Shown: positions 8,268-16,845, numbered from the stretch's first letter. The stretch: 64,000 nucleotides of DNA from Hyphomicrobiales bacterium (GCA_900470965.1 UCCS01000018.1:1-64000); one strand, 5' to 3'. Numbers and translations are program-made. Notes: generated by a model not told the origin, from the sequence alone.

Positions 8268-9001
8268 ATGGATGACATCCAGGTAGACGTCCAGGCTATC
8301 GGCCGGATGGCGGAGGTGCCGACGATCCTCGAAGTCATCTGCAAGACAACCGGGATGGGGTTTTCTGCGGTCGCTCGGGTGACGGACATTCGCTGAATTG
8401 CATGCGCCATTCTCGACAATGGCGATTTCGGGCTGAAGGCTGGCGGGGAGCTCAAGGTTGAGTCGACGATCAGGCACGAGATTAGGCAAAGTCACGATTT
8501 CATTGTCGTCGACGACGTCGACGAGAGCCTACCTTACCTACCATATCGCGGCCATCACACGCCTGCGATCTACGGCCTGAAAAGCTATATCTCCGTGCCG
8601 ATCATCAGAGGCGACGGCAGCTTCTTTGGAACGCGCTGTGCCATCGACGCGGCACCTCACAAGGTCGACAATTCCGTGACGATAGGGATGTTCCGGCTAT
8701 TCGCCAAACTGATTGTGAGTACCTTGGGTAATAATGCCGATCTCGTGGCGACCGCAAAAAGCCAATCGAAATCGGCGCGACGACGACCGGAGGCCGTCTG
8801 GAACTCTGGGTCGCCAACAGTGGCCAGCCGATATCAGACAAGGTGAAGACGACACCGTTTCGGCCCTTTTTCCGGGGCGAAGTCCGAAGCAGCCAGCATG
8901 GTCTCTACATAGCGAGCGAGATCGCCAGAGTGCACGGGGGAAAGCTCTCCGTAAATTCGGACGAGTCCGAGACACGATTCACATTGATGATGCCCCTATA
9001 G
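8268..9001 (+). pseudogene. Broken GAF-domain sensor histidine kinase
   Basis: The frame opens MDDIQVDVQAIGRMAEVP and runs into a GAF domain (TGMGFSAVARVTDIR), then hits TGA at 8393-8395 where GAF kinases of this type carry Trp (the W-I-A-C context). The same frame continues as a good GAF domain: GHHTPAIYGLKSYISVPIIR, then DGSFFGTRCAID. Near 8755-8790 the coding signal switches frame and goes straight to the C-terminal ATPase part of a kinase (LELWVANSGQPIS, PFFRGEVRSSQHGLYIASEI, VHGGKLSV, ending at 9001). The dimerisation/phosphoacceptor domain and N-box are missing. One nonsense change, an internal deletion and a frame change make this an inactive kinase remnant. Confidence 0.8.
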
Positions 9002-9482
9002 GCGCGTCAGCGCAGGTCCAACAAACAGCGTGAGCGCCCTGCCCCGTAGTCTGAGCAGGCGATGCCCAGGATTTGCTTGGTCCGTCCGGGGAGTGCTCCT
9101 GCAATGTTTCAAGAAGGGTCTCGGCGGAAAACGGCTTCCGTATGAAGCTCTCATTGCCCGGGAGCTTGCCCTCCTTCGGCGCTCTCGCTCCGGACGCGAC
9201 GACGACCTCTATGTTCGGCCACCGCTCGGCGATCTTCCTCGCCAATTCAAAGCCGTCGAGATCACCACCCGTCTGCACGTCCTTAAAGAGCAGCTGGAGC
9301 GAGCTATATTTCTCGAGAAACGCCAGAGCTTCGTCAGCCGTGGCCGCCTCTACGACATAATATCCGGCATCGGAAATGATGTCGGCGATATCCATCCGTA
9401 TCAACGGTTCGTCATCCACGACGAGTGCGATAGGGCCCGGAATCTTGTCGAGTTTCTCTTTGTCCATGCGCGGTAACACCAT
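8979..9482 (-). CDS. Single-domain response regulator
   Basis: About 167 residues from the ATG at 9482; TTG 9521 and ATG 9467 are alternatives, and AAGG upstream favours 9482. The receiver domain is clear: ALVVDDEPLIRMDIADII with the acidic pair, LLFKDVQTGGDLDGFELA with the phosphoacceptor Asp in KDVQ, VVVASGA with the switch residue, and FIRKPFSAETLL with the conserved Lys. There is no output domain; the last 35 residues are low-complexity and unlike the family. Its 3' end overlaps the tail of the degraded kinase by 23 nt on the opposite strand. With that kinase dead, the regulator is an orphan or serves another kinase. Confidence 0.8.
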   Translation of the reverse strand: MVLPRMDKEKLDKIPGPIALVVDDEPLIRMDIADIISDAGYYVVEAATADEALAFLEKYSSLQLLFKDVQTGGDLDGFELARKIAERWPNIEVVVASGARAPKEGKLPGNESFIRKPFSAETLLETLQEHSPDGPSKSWASPAQTTGQGAHAVCWTCADAPIGASSM

Positions 9483-9753
9483 CCGTAAAGCCTTATTCCA
9501 AGCTTTTGATATAATTCCCAAAGCAATCAGGGCGGGCGCGATTGCAAAAATCGAGATGACGGCGAAATCCCCCTTCCGGGGTCGAACGAGCCGACCGCCG
9601 CCTCAACAACAGGACTATCGCGACACGGGAGGCAGGAGCGATCAGCCCTTGAGGGTCAGAATGAAGATCCGAGCGATCTCTACCAAACATTCACGGTTGG
9701 CGTCTTATTTTCGAAGTTTATAACTTGAAAGCCTTGCAAACCATCCACAGGAC

Positions 9754-9776
9754 ATCCATATGGCATCTATATGGAT
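9754..9776. promoter_or_regulatory. Palindromic operator in front of the CopG-type regulator
   Basis: ATCCATAT, 7-nt spacer, ATATGGAT: perfect 8-bp arms. A second, outer pair, CATCCAC (9742-9748) and GTGGATG (9778-9784), encloses it. The nested TGGAT half-sites lie immediately upstream of the regulator start, as expected for autoregulation by ribbon-helix-helix dimers. Confidence 0.6.
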
Positions 9777-9785
9777 GGTGGATGA

Positions 9786-10208
9786 ATGATGGCTGACGGC
9801 GTTTACAAGCTTCGCGACAAAAATAGCGAGTCGGAAAAAATCACGATCAATCTCGGCTACGTCGATCTTGGTCGTATCGACCTTCTCGTGCAGGAGGGTT
9901 TTTATTCCAATCGCAGCGATTTCATACGAACAGCGATTCGAAACCAGCTTGCCAGCGAGAGTGAGGCTGTCAAACAATCCACCATCAGGCAAACGCTGGA
10001 ACTTGGCCTAAGGGACTACAGCAAGGCTGATCTGGAAGCGATGAAGACCGCTGGAGAAAAGCTTGAGATCAGGGTGCTTGGACTGGCCCGGATCGCCCCG
10101 GACGTCACACCCGAACTCGCTCTTGCGACAATTGAATCGATCACCGTACTTGGCGCGCTTCAGGCGAGTGCGGAACTGAAATCGGCATTGGCCGAACGTA
10201 TTCGCTAG
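9786..10208 (+). CDS. CopG-family ribbon-helix-helix transcriptional regulator
   Basis: 140 residues (or 139 if the second ATG at 9789 is used). Residues 18-60 carry the ribbon-helix-helix: the beta strand EKITINLGYVDLGRIDLLV, then EGFYSNRSDFIRTAIRNQL, which is the typical helix pair of rhizobial CopG-like regulators. The C-terminal half (LELGLRDYSKADLEAM onward) is a helical effector or oligomerisation region. A nested palindrome lies directly upstream and the esterase gene follows 27 nt downstream, so the protein probably represses its own two-gene operon. It lacks a toxin partner, so it is not an obvious antitoxin. Confidence 0.85.
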   Translation: MMADGVYKLRDKNSESEKITINLGYVDLGRIDLLVQEGFYSNRSDFIRTAIRNQLASESEAVKQSTIRQTLELGLRDYSKADLEAMKTAGEKLEIRVLGLARIAPDVTPELALATIESITVLGALQASAELKSALAERIR

Positions 10209-10235
10209 GCTAAGGCCCGACCACAAGGACATCCG

Positions 10236-11510
10236 ATGAACAATTTCCTCATTGCCATGAGGCGTGCGACGTCGTTGACGCGATCCTTCAATCTCGCCGA
10301 GGCAACCCGCGTGATCCAGGATGCACTCGCTAGCCGACCGATCTCCGGCGCTCATGCCTTAACGGAACCCGACATCTCGGACGCTGCACGAGCGCATCAT
10401 TCGAAACCTTTTCAGATAGATCCGAACGCCGAGATCATCGAGCCTGAAACACCGCAAGCAGCCGGAGCCACGAACCCGCTTGACGGTGTTGGATTTAATC
10501 GGCTGCGAAAGCCCCTTGGCGAGACACTTAGCATCCTGCGCGAGGGACGGGCAGGCGCATTCGCTTCTGTGCCGGGCCTGGGCCCGCACAAATCGATACC
10601 TGAACTCTCTGCTGCTGTGCCGTCGGGGGCACGATTTCTGGCACGATCCTATGCCTGCGCGGCCGGCATCCGAAGCTACAAACTCTACATACCGGCACCC
10701 AAACAGGGCGAGCCACGTGGATTGGTCGTCATGCTCCACGGCTGCAAACAGGGCCCGGACGACTTCGCCACAGGCACTGGCATGAACGCCGTTGCAGAGG
10801 CGCATGGCCTCCTCGTTGCCTATCCCCAGCAGACCGGAAAGGACAATGCCTCGTCCTGCTGGAACTGGTTCAGGCCCTCTGATCAAAAGCGCGATGCAGG
10901 GGAGCCCTCGATCATTGCGGGGATTACCGCGGAGATCATGGCGGAATTCCACCTCGATCGCAGTCGGGTTTTTGTTGCGGGACTGTCAGCCGGCGGCGCC
11001 ATGGCCGCGGTTATGAGCGAGACATATCCCGATCTTTACAGCGCCGTGGGCATTCATTCCGGACTGGCCTGCGGTTCGGCAAACGACGTCATGTCGGCCT
11101 TCTCCGTCATGAGAGGGGATGCGCCTCTCAAATCTGATCCAAAACCCCGCAACCGCTCGACACCGGAGGTTCGCACGATCGTGTTTCAGGGTGGTGCAGA
11201 CCGCACGGTCCATCCCTTAAATGCTGAGCGGATAGTCGCGGCGGCCATTCCGCCAGAACCCACCAGGACAATTCAAACTCATACCGGCCGCTCCCCCGGT
11301 AAGCGTGCCTACACCAGAAAAATTGTTACAAATGCGCAAGGGTTGCCGGCGCTAGAATACTGGCTTGTCGAAGGCGCCGGGCATGCCTGGTTCGGCGGCG
11401 ACGCTCGCGGATCGTACACAGACCAGCGCGGGCCGGACGCAACAAATGAGATGGTGCGTTTTTTCCTCGAACCTGGCAACGCTTCGCACGAAAATGTGGC
11501 CGCCGAATAG
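10236..11510 (+). CDS. PHB depolymerase-family esterase
   Basis: 424 residues, start after an AAGGA site. An N-terminal region of about 140 residues without signal peptide (MNNFLIAMRRATSLTRSFNL) precedes an alpha/beta-hydrolase domain. That domain carries the oxyanion-hole strand LVVMLHGCKQGPDDFA near 165, CWNWF, the nucleophile elbow VFVAGLSAGGAMAA (Ser of GLSAG near 250), and a late VEGAGHAWFGG with the catalytic His. This pattern defines the esterase/PHB depolymerase family (LpqC/PhaZ-like). Without an export signal it may act on intracellular polyhydroxybutyrate or short esters. It is cotranscribed with the CopG-type regulator, which may link it to carbon-storage control. Confidence 0.85.
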   Translation: MNNFLIAMRRATSLTRSFNLAEATRVIQDALASRPISGAHALTEPDISDAARAHHSKPFQIDPNAEIIEPETPQAAGATNPLDGVGFNRLRKPLGETLSILREGRAGAFASVPGLGPHKSIPELSAAVPSGARFLARSYACAAGIRSYKLYIPAPKQGEPRGLVVMLHGCKQGPDDFATGTGMNAVAEAHGLLVAYPQQTGKDNASSCWNWFRPSDQKRDAGEPSIIAGITAEIMAEFHLDRSRVFVAGLSAGGAMAAVMSETYPDLYSAVGIHSGLACGSANDVMSAFSVMRGDAPLKSDPKPRNRSTPEVRTIVFQGGADRTVHPLNAERIVAAAIPPEPTRTIQTHTGRSPGKRAYTRKIVTNAQGLPALEYWLVEGAGHAWFGGDARGSYTDQRGPDATNEMVRFFLEPGNASHENVAAE

Positions 11511-11799
11511 GCTCGGCGCAGCGGCGCGCGAGCGCGGTGCATCCGGAACATGGATCCTCGAGTTGCTCGGCCCACGTCAAGGGCAGCACATTGTTCGTCA
11601 CCGCTGAGAAAGTGCCCGATGGCGGCAAGTGGCCGTATTCCATCGCAGACGATTTAGGTGATGGCCAGCATCGGTATCGCATAAATCGTTCGGGGTCGCG
11701 TATGGCCATTGCCCATCTTGAAGGGATTCTAATCGACGGCCCAAACAGCGACCGTTCCGGTTCGACGCGACTTGGATCGATTGATCGCCAGCGCTTCTC
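11511..11799. other. Intergenic region between convergent genes, no gene recognised
   Basis: Short frames exist on both strands, but none has a ribosome site plus a recognisable domain. It separates the esterase (plus) from the small Cys-rich gene (minus) and probably contains the terminators of both. Confidence 0.35.
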
Positions 11800-12039
11800 T
11801 CACCTCCCAAGCCGCGCCAGTGACATTGCGATATCGATGGTGTCGTCACGGGCGACGGTCGGGTCTTCCCTGTTCCAGACGAGGCGGTGGTGAGGCGTCG
11901 GAGGTTTTAGCCGGACGAGCGCATCAACCCGCTCGGCTACCTCCTCGGCCGCGACCGCGTACAGCATGGGACAGTGACGGCAATCGCCGCGATGCGGACA
12001 TACGGCCGGGATGGCGACTTCGCCATTTGGTTTGCACAT
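11800..12039 (-). CDS. Small cysteine-rich protein of unknown function
   Basis: 79 residues, start ATG at 12039 preceded by CGGAGAAGACCT, a good ribosome site. The N-terminus carries four Cys in a compact arrangement (Cys2, then CPHRGDCRHCP with spacing C-x5-C-x2-C), suggesting a metal or [Fe-S] site. The rest is an acidic helix (AVAAEEVAERVDALVRL) and a Trp-containing tail. It follows the hemerythrin gene after 63 nt on the same strand, with a strong hairpin between them, so it may work with or report on the hemerythrin. I do not recognise a family. Confidence 0.55.
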   Translation of the reverse strand: MCKPNGEVAIPAVCPHRGDCRHCPMLYAVAAEEVAERVDALVRLKPPTPHHRLVWNREDPTVARDDTIDIAMSLARLGR

Positions 12040-12064
12040 AGGTCTTCTCCGGAAATTCTGGACC

Positions 12065-12096
12065 GGCAGCGGGCGAGCCTTCTCCCGCCCGCTGCC
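12065..12096 (-). terminator. Intercistronic hairpin, 11-bp perfect stem
   Basis: Arms GGCAGCGGGCG (12065-12075) and CGCCCGCTGCC (12086-12096) with a 10-nt loop, located just after the hemerythrin stop on the minus strand and before the Cys-rich gene. No T-run follows on either strand. Confidence 0.55.
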
Positions 12097-12102
12097 CGCC
12101 TT

Positions 12103-12810
12103 TCAGGCTGCCAGTTGCAATGCGCCGGCGAGCTGCGCGAAGTCGCCGACCGAAAGGGCGGGGCGGACGGCGAAATCGATGACAGCTTGGAAGACTTCCG
12201 GTGGCGCATCCTTCTTCATGGCTCCGAGCAGCGCAGCACGTTCGGCCGGATTGATCGCCGGGATCATGATGCGCATAAAGGCCATGCTCTTTTCCGGCGG
12301 CAGGGAAGCGATGATCCGCATCTCGATACCCAGCATTTCATCGTCGGTGAAGTTGCGCCACAGAAGTGGGCCAGTCACCGTTTCCTCCTCGTGCATATGC
12401 GCGAAGTCTTCAGCGATGTAAGCGGCGAAGGCGAGGTAAAGCTTACGCCCACAGGCCGGCTTGTGTAGCGGCCAGGCATTTTCCCAGGCGACGATCAGTT
12501 CTTCCAGTTCACGGAAGGCAGTGCGGTGGTCGTCGTGCTGTTCGTCGAGCGTGGTGGTGGAAAGGCCCTTGGCGGCGAGCGCTTCGTGGATGTGGTCATC
12601 TTCATGACCGACGTGGGAGGCGGCGAGCATCAGGTAGTGGCGCAGGTCCTCGATCAGGAAGCCGGTCTCCTCGGCATTGTGGAAATCGGCCGTGCCGAGG
12701 CGTCCAAGCAGGTCACAGCCGGCCTTGCGCAGGCCCTTGTGGACGGCGCCGTAGATATCGTAACGGCTATTGAGATCGGGAATGCTGGTAAGCGAAAATT
12801 CGCGGCTCAT
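12103..12810 (-). CDS. Hemerythrin HHE-domain protein
   Basis: 235 residues from the ATG at 12810, chosen because AGAGG lies 9 nt upstream; the longer frame to 12906 adds an unlikely Arg-rich leader. The first 150 residues form the hemerythrin bundle with candidate iron ligands in order: YDIYGAVHKGLR, HVGHEDDHIHEAL, DEQHDDHRTAFRELEE, and AAYIAEDFAHMHEEE. The second half (MRIMIPAINPAERAALLGAM and on) is a helical extension seen in some bacterial family members. Such proteins bind O2 or NO at a di-iron centre. The gene is divergent from the flavin-binding-like pair at 12978 and upstream of the Cys-rich gene, which suggests a redox or nitrosative-stress module. Confidence 0.8.
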   Translation of the reverse strand: MSREFSLTSIPDLNSRYDIYGAVHKGLRKAGCDLLGRLGTADFHNAEETGFLIEDLRHYLMLAASHVGHEDDHIHEALAAKGLSTTTLDEQHDDHRTAFRELEELIVAWENAWPLHKPACGRKLYLAFAAYIAEDFAHMHEEETVTGPLLWRNFTDDEMLGIEMRIIASLPPEKSMAFMRIMIPAINPAERAALLGAMKKDAPPEVFQAVIDFAVRPALSVGDFAQLAGALQLAA

Positions 12811-12977
12811 GACTGGTTTTCCTCTCTTTGGCCGACGCCGCGTCTCTGTGCGCCGGCGATGGGGAGGGGATAGTCGAAGTGCCTGCGAAGAGCTTCCTAA
12901 AACCATCCTAAGCGATAGTCGCGATTGCTAAGAATATACTATCTACTTAATGTGACTTCACAGTAGGGAGAAAAGCA

Positions 12978-13454
12978 TTGCTGGGCTCGAAACTTGCGGA
13001 ATTCATCGAAAGCCCCGTCATGATGCTGTTTGCGACGCGCGACGGGAGCGGCCGACCAATGATCGGCCGCGGGTCAGGCGTGCGCTTAGACCGGTCGAGC
13101 GGATATCTGCAATTTCTTGCCTCGCGCTGCCAGTGGCCGAGGGCCGTGGGCGAGGCGTTGGTCGGGCGCCCGATTGCCACGACCTTTGTTCGGGCGGCCG
13201 ATTACAAGGCCTGTCAAATCAAGGGCCAGATCCTGGATGTCGGACCCGCAGACGCCGCCTGCCAGACGCTGGGCGAGGCCTATGTCGCCGAGCAGCTGGC
13301 GCGCATGCTAGCGCTCGGGGTCACCCGCATGCAGCTTTCCAGCACGCTGTCCGACCAGGATCTTGTCTGCCTCACGATTGAGCCGCAGGAAGTCTTCGAG
13401 CAGACGCCGGGGCCGGGCGCCGGACGCAGGCTGACGCCGGAAACCATGGCATGA
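12978..13454 (+). CDS. Pyridoxamine 5'-phosphate oxidase-like FMN-binding protein
   Basis: 158 residues with a TTG start at 12978; GGGAG lies about 9 nt upstream and the frame has no better codon. FIESPVMMLFATRDGSGRPM followed by GSGVRLDRSSGYLQFLAS is the split-barrel FMN-binding fold of the PNPOx-like family, shortened relative to true PdxH. Its stop overlaps the start of the next gene by 4 nt (13451-13454), indicating coupled translation with another split-barrel protein. The two barrels may form a heterodimer. The reaction is unknown; members of this family reduce or bind flavins or heme. Confidence 0.7.
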   Translation: MLGSKLAEFIESPVMMLFATRDGSGRPMIGRGSGVRLDRSSGYLQFLASRCQWPRAVGEALVGRPIATTFVRAADYKACQIKGQILDVGPADAACQTLGEAYVAEQLARMLALGVTRMQLSSTLSDQDLVCLTIEPQEVFEQTPGPGAGRRLTPETMA

Positions 13455-14788
13455 TCCCTCTCGAGCGGCTGCGCGACAGTTTCGAAGGCGTCATCCCCTC
13501 CGTTATCGCCACCACCGATGCCAATGGCATGCCCAACGTCTCCTATCTCTCGCACGTGCACTATGTCGACGAGACACATGTGGCGCTTTCCAACCAGTTC
13601 TTTTCCAAGACTGCCGCCAACGTGGCGCGCAACGGGTTCGCGACCGTCATGGTGGTCGACGGCTATAGCGGCCAGCAACACGTGCTCGACCTTGTTTTCG
13701 AGCGCTCGGAGACGGAGGGCGAGGCCTTCGAACGCGTGGCAGTCCATCTCGCGATCCTCGAAAGCCGGATGAGCGGGATCATGAAGCTGCGCGCCCTCGA
13801 CATTTACCGGGTGGAGGACTGCCAGCCGGTCCCGGCCGCCAATCCGCTCGTCGCGCCCGAGCCGCTGGTGCTGCCCGACCTGATGGGCAAGGTGGCGAGG
13901 CTTGCGGCGTGGATGTCGGGCTGCGTCGACCCCGAAACGCTGCTCGACATGACGCTTGAGGGGCTGGCCGAGCACTTCGGCTATGGCCATTCCATAGTCC
14001 TGGTGCCGGACGGTGAACGCGGGGACCTGACGACGATTGCCAGTCGTGGCTACGAGCAGTTCGGCTTCGGCGCCGAGGTTGCGGCCGGGAGCGGCATCAT
14101 CGGGGTCGCCGCCGAGCGCAGGAGCGCCGTCCGGATCACCGATCTCAGCCGCGGCCAGCGTTACGTCCAGGCGGTGCGGGTTATGGCCGGTATCGAGGAG
14201 ACCGCCTCCATCCCGCTGCCGGCTCTCGAAAAGCCGCTGAGCCAGATCGCTCTGCCGCTGGTGGCGCACTCGAGGCTCGTCGGCGTGCTTTTCCTGGAGT
14301 CGACGGAACGCTTCACCTTCCGGCACCGCGACGAGGAGGCGCTGACAGTAGTGGCGGCGCACCTCGCCACCGCCCTCTCCTTCTTGTCCGATGAGCGCGA
14401 GCGGGCCGAGACGGGCCGGCGCGACGGGGCCGGCCCACAGGTGGAGCAGGTGCCGGCCGGTCGGCGGATTGCGGTGCGCTTCTACCAGCGCGATGGCTCG
14501 CTGTTCGTCGACGACGACTACCTAATCCGCGGCGTGCCGGGGCGGCTGCTGCTGCACCTTCTCGAAGACTACACCCGTAGCGGCAAACAGGAGTTCCTGA
14601 ACCGCGAGATCCGCCGCGACCGGCGCTTGCAGCTGCCGGATTTCAAGGACAACCTGGAGACCCGGCTGATCCTGCTGCGCCGGCGGCTGGAGGAAAAGGC
14701 CGGGCCGATCAAACTGGAACGTGCCGACCGCGGCCGCCTGCGATTGACGCTCGCTGGCCGGCCGGAGATCGAGGTGATCGAGGAGTAA
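13451..14788 (+). CDS. PNPOx-like split barrel fused to GAF and a C-terminal wHTH-like region
   Basis: 445 residues. Residues 1-130 are a second flavin split barrel (GVIPSVIATTDANGMPNVSYLSH, NGFATVMVVDG). Residues 150-315 are a GAF domain (HFGYGHSIVLVPDGERGDL, GSGIIGVAAERRSAVRITDL, LPLVAHSRLVGVLFLES, ending in AHLATALSFL). Residues 340-445 are a basic region (AVRFYQRDGSLFVDDDYLIR, RRDRRLQLPDFKDNLETR) that could be a winged-helix or effector domain. The fusion suggests that flavin redox state or a GAF-bound small molecule is sensed and passed on. Coupled to the upstream split-barrel gene and divergent from the hemerythrin. The first two domains are secure, the last is not. Confidence 0.7.
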   Translation: MIPLERLRDSFEGVIPSVIATTDANGMPNVSYLSHVHYVDETHVALSNQFFSKTAANVARNGFATVMVVDGYSGQQHVLDLVFERSETEGEAFERVAVHLAILESRMSGIMKLRALDIYRVEDCQPVPAANPLVAPEPLVLPDLMGKVARLAAWMSGCVDPETLLDMTLEGLAEHFGYGHSIVLVPDGERGDLTTIASRGYEQFGFGAEVAAGSGIIGVAAERRSAVRITDLSRGQRYVQAVRVMAGIEETASIPLPALEKPLSQIALPLVAHSRLVGVLFLESTERFTFRHRDEEALTVVAAHLATALSFLSDERERAETGRRDGAGPQVEQVPAGRRIAVRFYQRDGSLFVDDDYLIRGVPGRLLLHLLEDYTRSGKQEFLNREIRRDRRLQLPDFKDNLETRLILLRRRLEEKAGPIKLERADRGRLRLTLAGRPEIEVIEE

Positions 14789-15084
14789 GCCTTCCGCACT
14801 TTCTTTCGCCAAGGCAGCCACATTGGCGCTGTTTCGGGTGCAGCGAACCAGCCGGCGTCGGTGCTGACCGTCACCATCCTTTTATAGCCACCTCCATCTC
14901 GCAGGTGAGGCTGACCTCGTCCTTCCGCTTGGCGACGATCCGTAGGCAGAAGCTGCCGCGACTGAAGACAAGCACCACCGGACAGCGGCCTCGACGCTTG
15001 GAAAGTATCCGGCGCTTTCCTGAGTGATCGCCCGCAATCGGCGAAAACTGCTCGGTCACAATATCTTATCGCATCCCGGCTCTG

Positions 15085-16845
15085 TCACATATCGATGACG
15101 AGCTCGCCTTTCGGCTGCGAGCAGCACAGGAGCAAATTACCGTCCGCCGGGGCATCGATCGGATCGGGACGGTAGCACACTGCACCGGAAATCAATCCGG
15201 TCTCGCAGGTGTGGCAGACGCCTGTCCTGCACGACCAGCGCACGGGCACGTCACATGCCTCCGCGAACTCCAGCAGATTGTTGAATTTGGGGTTCCAGGC
15301 GACGCTAAGACCACTGCGGGCAAACGAGATCAAGGCGCCTTCACCGGGAGGTCCGTCCGGCTGATGCGGTTGCCGGCTCGGCGAGGCCGCGATCCCTGGA
15401 GTGATGGACGAGGCCGATCCGAACATTTCGGTATGAATTCTGCCTCGCTCCACTCCGAGCTTCTCAATCCCTGCTGCAAGATCGTCCATGAAGCTTGCCG
15501 GTCCGCAGAGATAGAAGTCGCCGCCCAGCGGCAGGCGCAGCGACTGGATGACCGCCAGATCGAGACGAGATCGTCTGTCGTAGTTAATACCTGGCTTATC
15601 GGCCGGATCGGGTGCGCTGTAGCAGACAAGGCTTTGGGCATCCGGAAGGATTTGTAGTAGCCCTCTCACTTCGACCGCAAACGGATGTTCTCGTCCATTC
15701 CGTGCGCCATGGAGCCACAAGATTTTTCTGCCCGAGCGATCGACTGCCAGGGCGTGGAGCATGGCAAGGACGGGCGTCGCGCCAATACCCGCGCTGAGGA
15801 GGACGATCGGCGTTTCGCCCTCGGCCAGCGTAAAGCTGCCGCGCGGAGCGCTTACCTGCACCACCTCGCCGAGGCCTAGCTCGTCATTGACATAGGCGCT
15901 GGCTGCGCCGTGAGCTTCCCGCTTGATGCTCACTCTGTAATAGGCGTGATTTGACTGGCCCGACAGGGAATAGCTCCGCAGTAAGAGAGGATCCCCTCTG
16001 GGCTGGAAACCGAGCACGATGAACTGTCCTGGAAGGAAGTCGGGCAGCCGCTTTCCATCCGTCGGCTCGAGCTCAAGAGACTTGACGCTTTCACTCTCGA
16101 GCGACATGCGCGACACTTTGAACGAGCGAAATCCCTCCCACGCCGGCCCGGGATCGTTCACCCCCGTAAGGCCAGCGTTTCCAGGCGAAGCCCCGTTTTT
16201 TGGAGATTGCTCCAGCAAGGACTGAAACGAGCGACGCCAACCGGGACTTAATGCGCTGATCCGCAATGCACGTTCCAATCGATCGCGCGGATGACCAGGC
16301 TTGTAGAGAAGATCGTTGATGGCGGCGACCGTCATACTGTCCTCTGCCGATGCCACGTGTTCGACTTCGTCACCCTCCTGAACTTTTCCTTCCTTCAGGA
16401 CACGGAGGTAGAATCCCGGTCTCCCGTGCGAAACCAGCAGGGCAGCCATTTCCGGCAGCTCCATCCGAATACCGAGCCGATAGCACGTGACGCGAGGCTG
16501 GCTCACCTCGAAGACAGCGTCGCCGATGCGGTAGCGGTCGCCGATGCAGACTTCAGCGTCCGCAAGACCGTCGACCGTGAAGTTCTCGCCGAACTGACCG
16601 TAGACGAAATCACGTCGGCCCAGATGTTCCTCCCAATACCGGTAGGAATCCATCTGATAGACATAAACTGCGCGGTTCTCGCCACCGTGGCCAGCGCGAT
16701 CCGCCTGGCCGTCGCCGTCGATATTGAGGCTGCGCACCATGCAAGGTCCTTTGACCGGCGTCTTCCAAATCGCCGTGTTCACCAGCCTCCCCTGCCACTC
16801 GACATCGCGTGGCAGGCCGACGTTGACCGAAAGCAAATGAACCAT
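15085..16845 (-). CDS. MOSC domain-ferredoxin reductase-[2Fe-2S] ferredoxin fusion
   Basis: 586 residues in three modules. 1-165: MOSC/YiiM-type domain (HGGENRAVYVYQMDSYRYWE, FGENFTVDG, then the conserved Cys in SQPRVTCYRLGIRM), which handles Mo-cofactor-bound sulfur or reduces hydroxylated substrates. 235-470: FAD/NAD(P)H reductase (the FAD motif RSYSLSG, the NAD motif VLLSAGIGATPVLAML, FYLCGPASFM). 500-586: plant-type ferredoxin with CRTGVCHTC and a final Cys in LLLCCSQ. This architecture resembles YiiM-type or MOSC-dependent hydroxylamine/N-oxide reductases with the electron chain fused on. The gene stands alone. Confidence 0.87.
   Translation of the reverse strand: MVHLLSVNVGLPRDVEWQGRLVNTAIWKTPVKGPCMVRSLNIDGDGQADRAGHGGENRAVYVYQMDSYRYWEEHLGRRDFVYGQFGENFTVDGLADAEVCIGDRYRIGDAVFEVSQPRVTCYRLGIRMELPEMAALLVSHGRPGFYLRVLKEGKVQEGDEVEHVASAEDSMTVAAINDLLYKPGHPRDRLERALRISALSPGWRRSFQSLLEQSPKNGASPGNAGLTGVNDPGPAWEGFRSFKVSRMSLESESVKSLELEPTDGKRLPDFLPGQFIVLGFQPRGDPLLLRSYSLSGQSNHAYYRVSIKREAHGAASAYVNDELGLGEVVQVSAPRGSFTLAEGETPIVLLSAGIGATPVLAMLHALAVDRSGRKILWLHGARNGREHPFAVEVRGLLQILPDAQSLVCYSAPDPADKPGINYDRRSRLDLAVIQSLRLPLGGDFYLCGPASFMDDLAAGIEKLGVERGRIHTEMFGSASSITPGIAASPSRQPHQPDGPPGEGALISFARSGLSVAWNPKFNNLLEFAEACDVPVRWSCRTGVCHTCETGLISGAVCYRPDPIDAPADGNLLLCCSQPKGELVIDM

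Noticed and set aside
8393-8395. TGA inside the GAF kinase as a selenocysteine or recoding site
   Set aside because: The position is Trp in related kinases, no selenocysteine element is apparent, and the gene also carries a large internal deletion. It is simpler to read as decay.
9786-11510. CopG regulator and following gene as a toxin-antitoxin pair
   Set aside because: The downstream product is a 424-residue esterase with a GLSAG elbow, not a ParE/RelE-type toxin.
14789-15084. Small minus-strand frame at 14871-15059 starting with GTG
   Set aside because: No ribosome site, no family and a composition unlike neighbours. The roughly 300-base gap probably holds only the ends of two converging genes.
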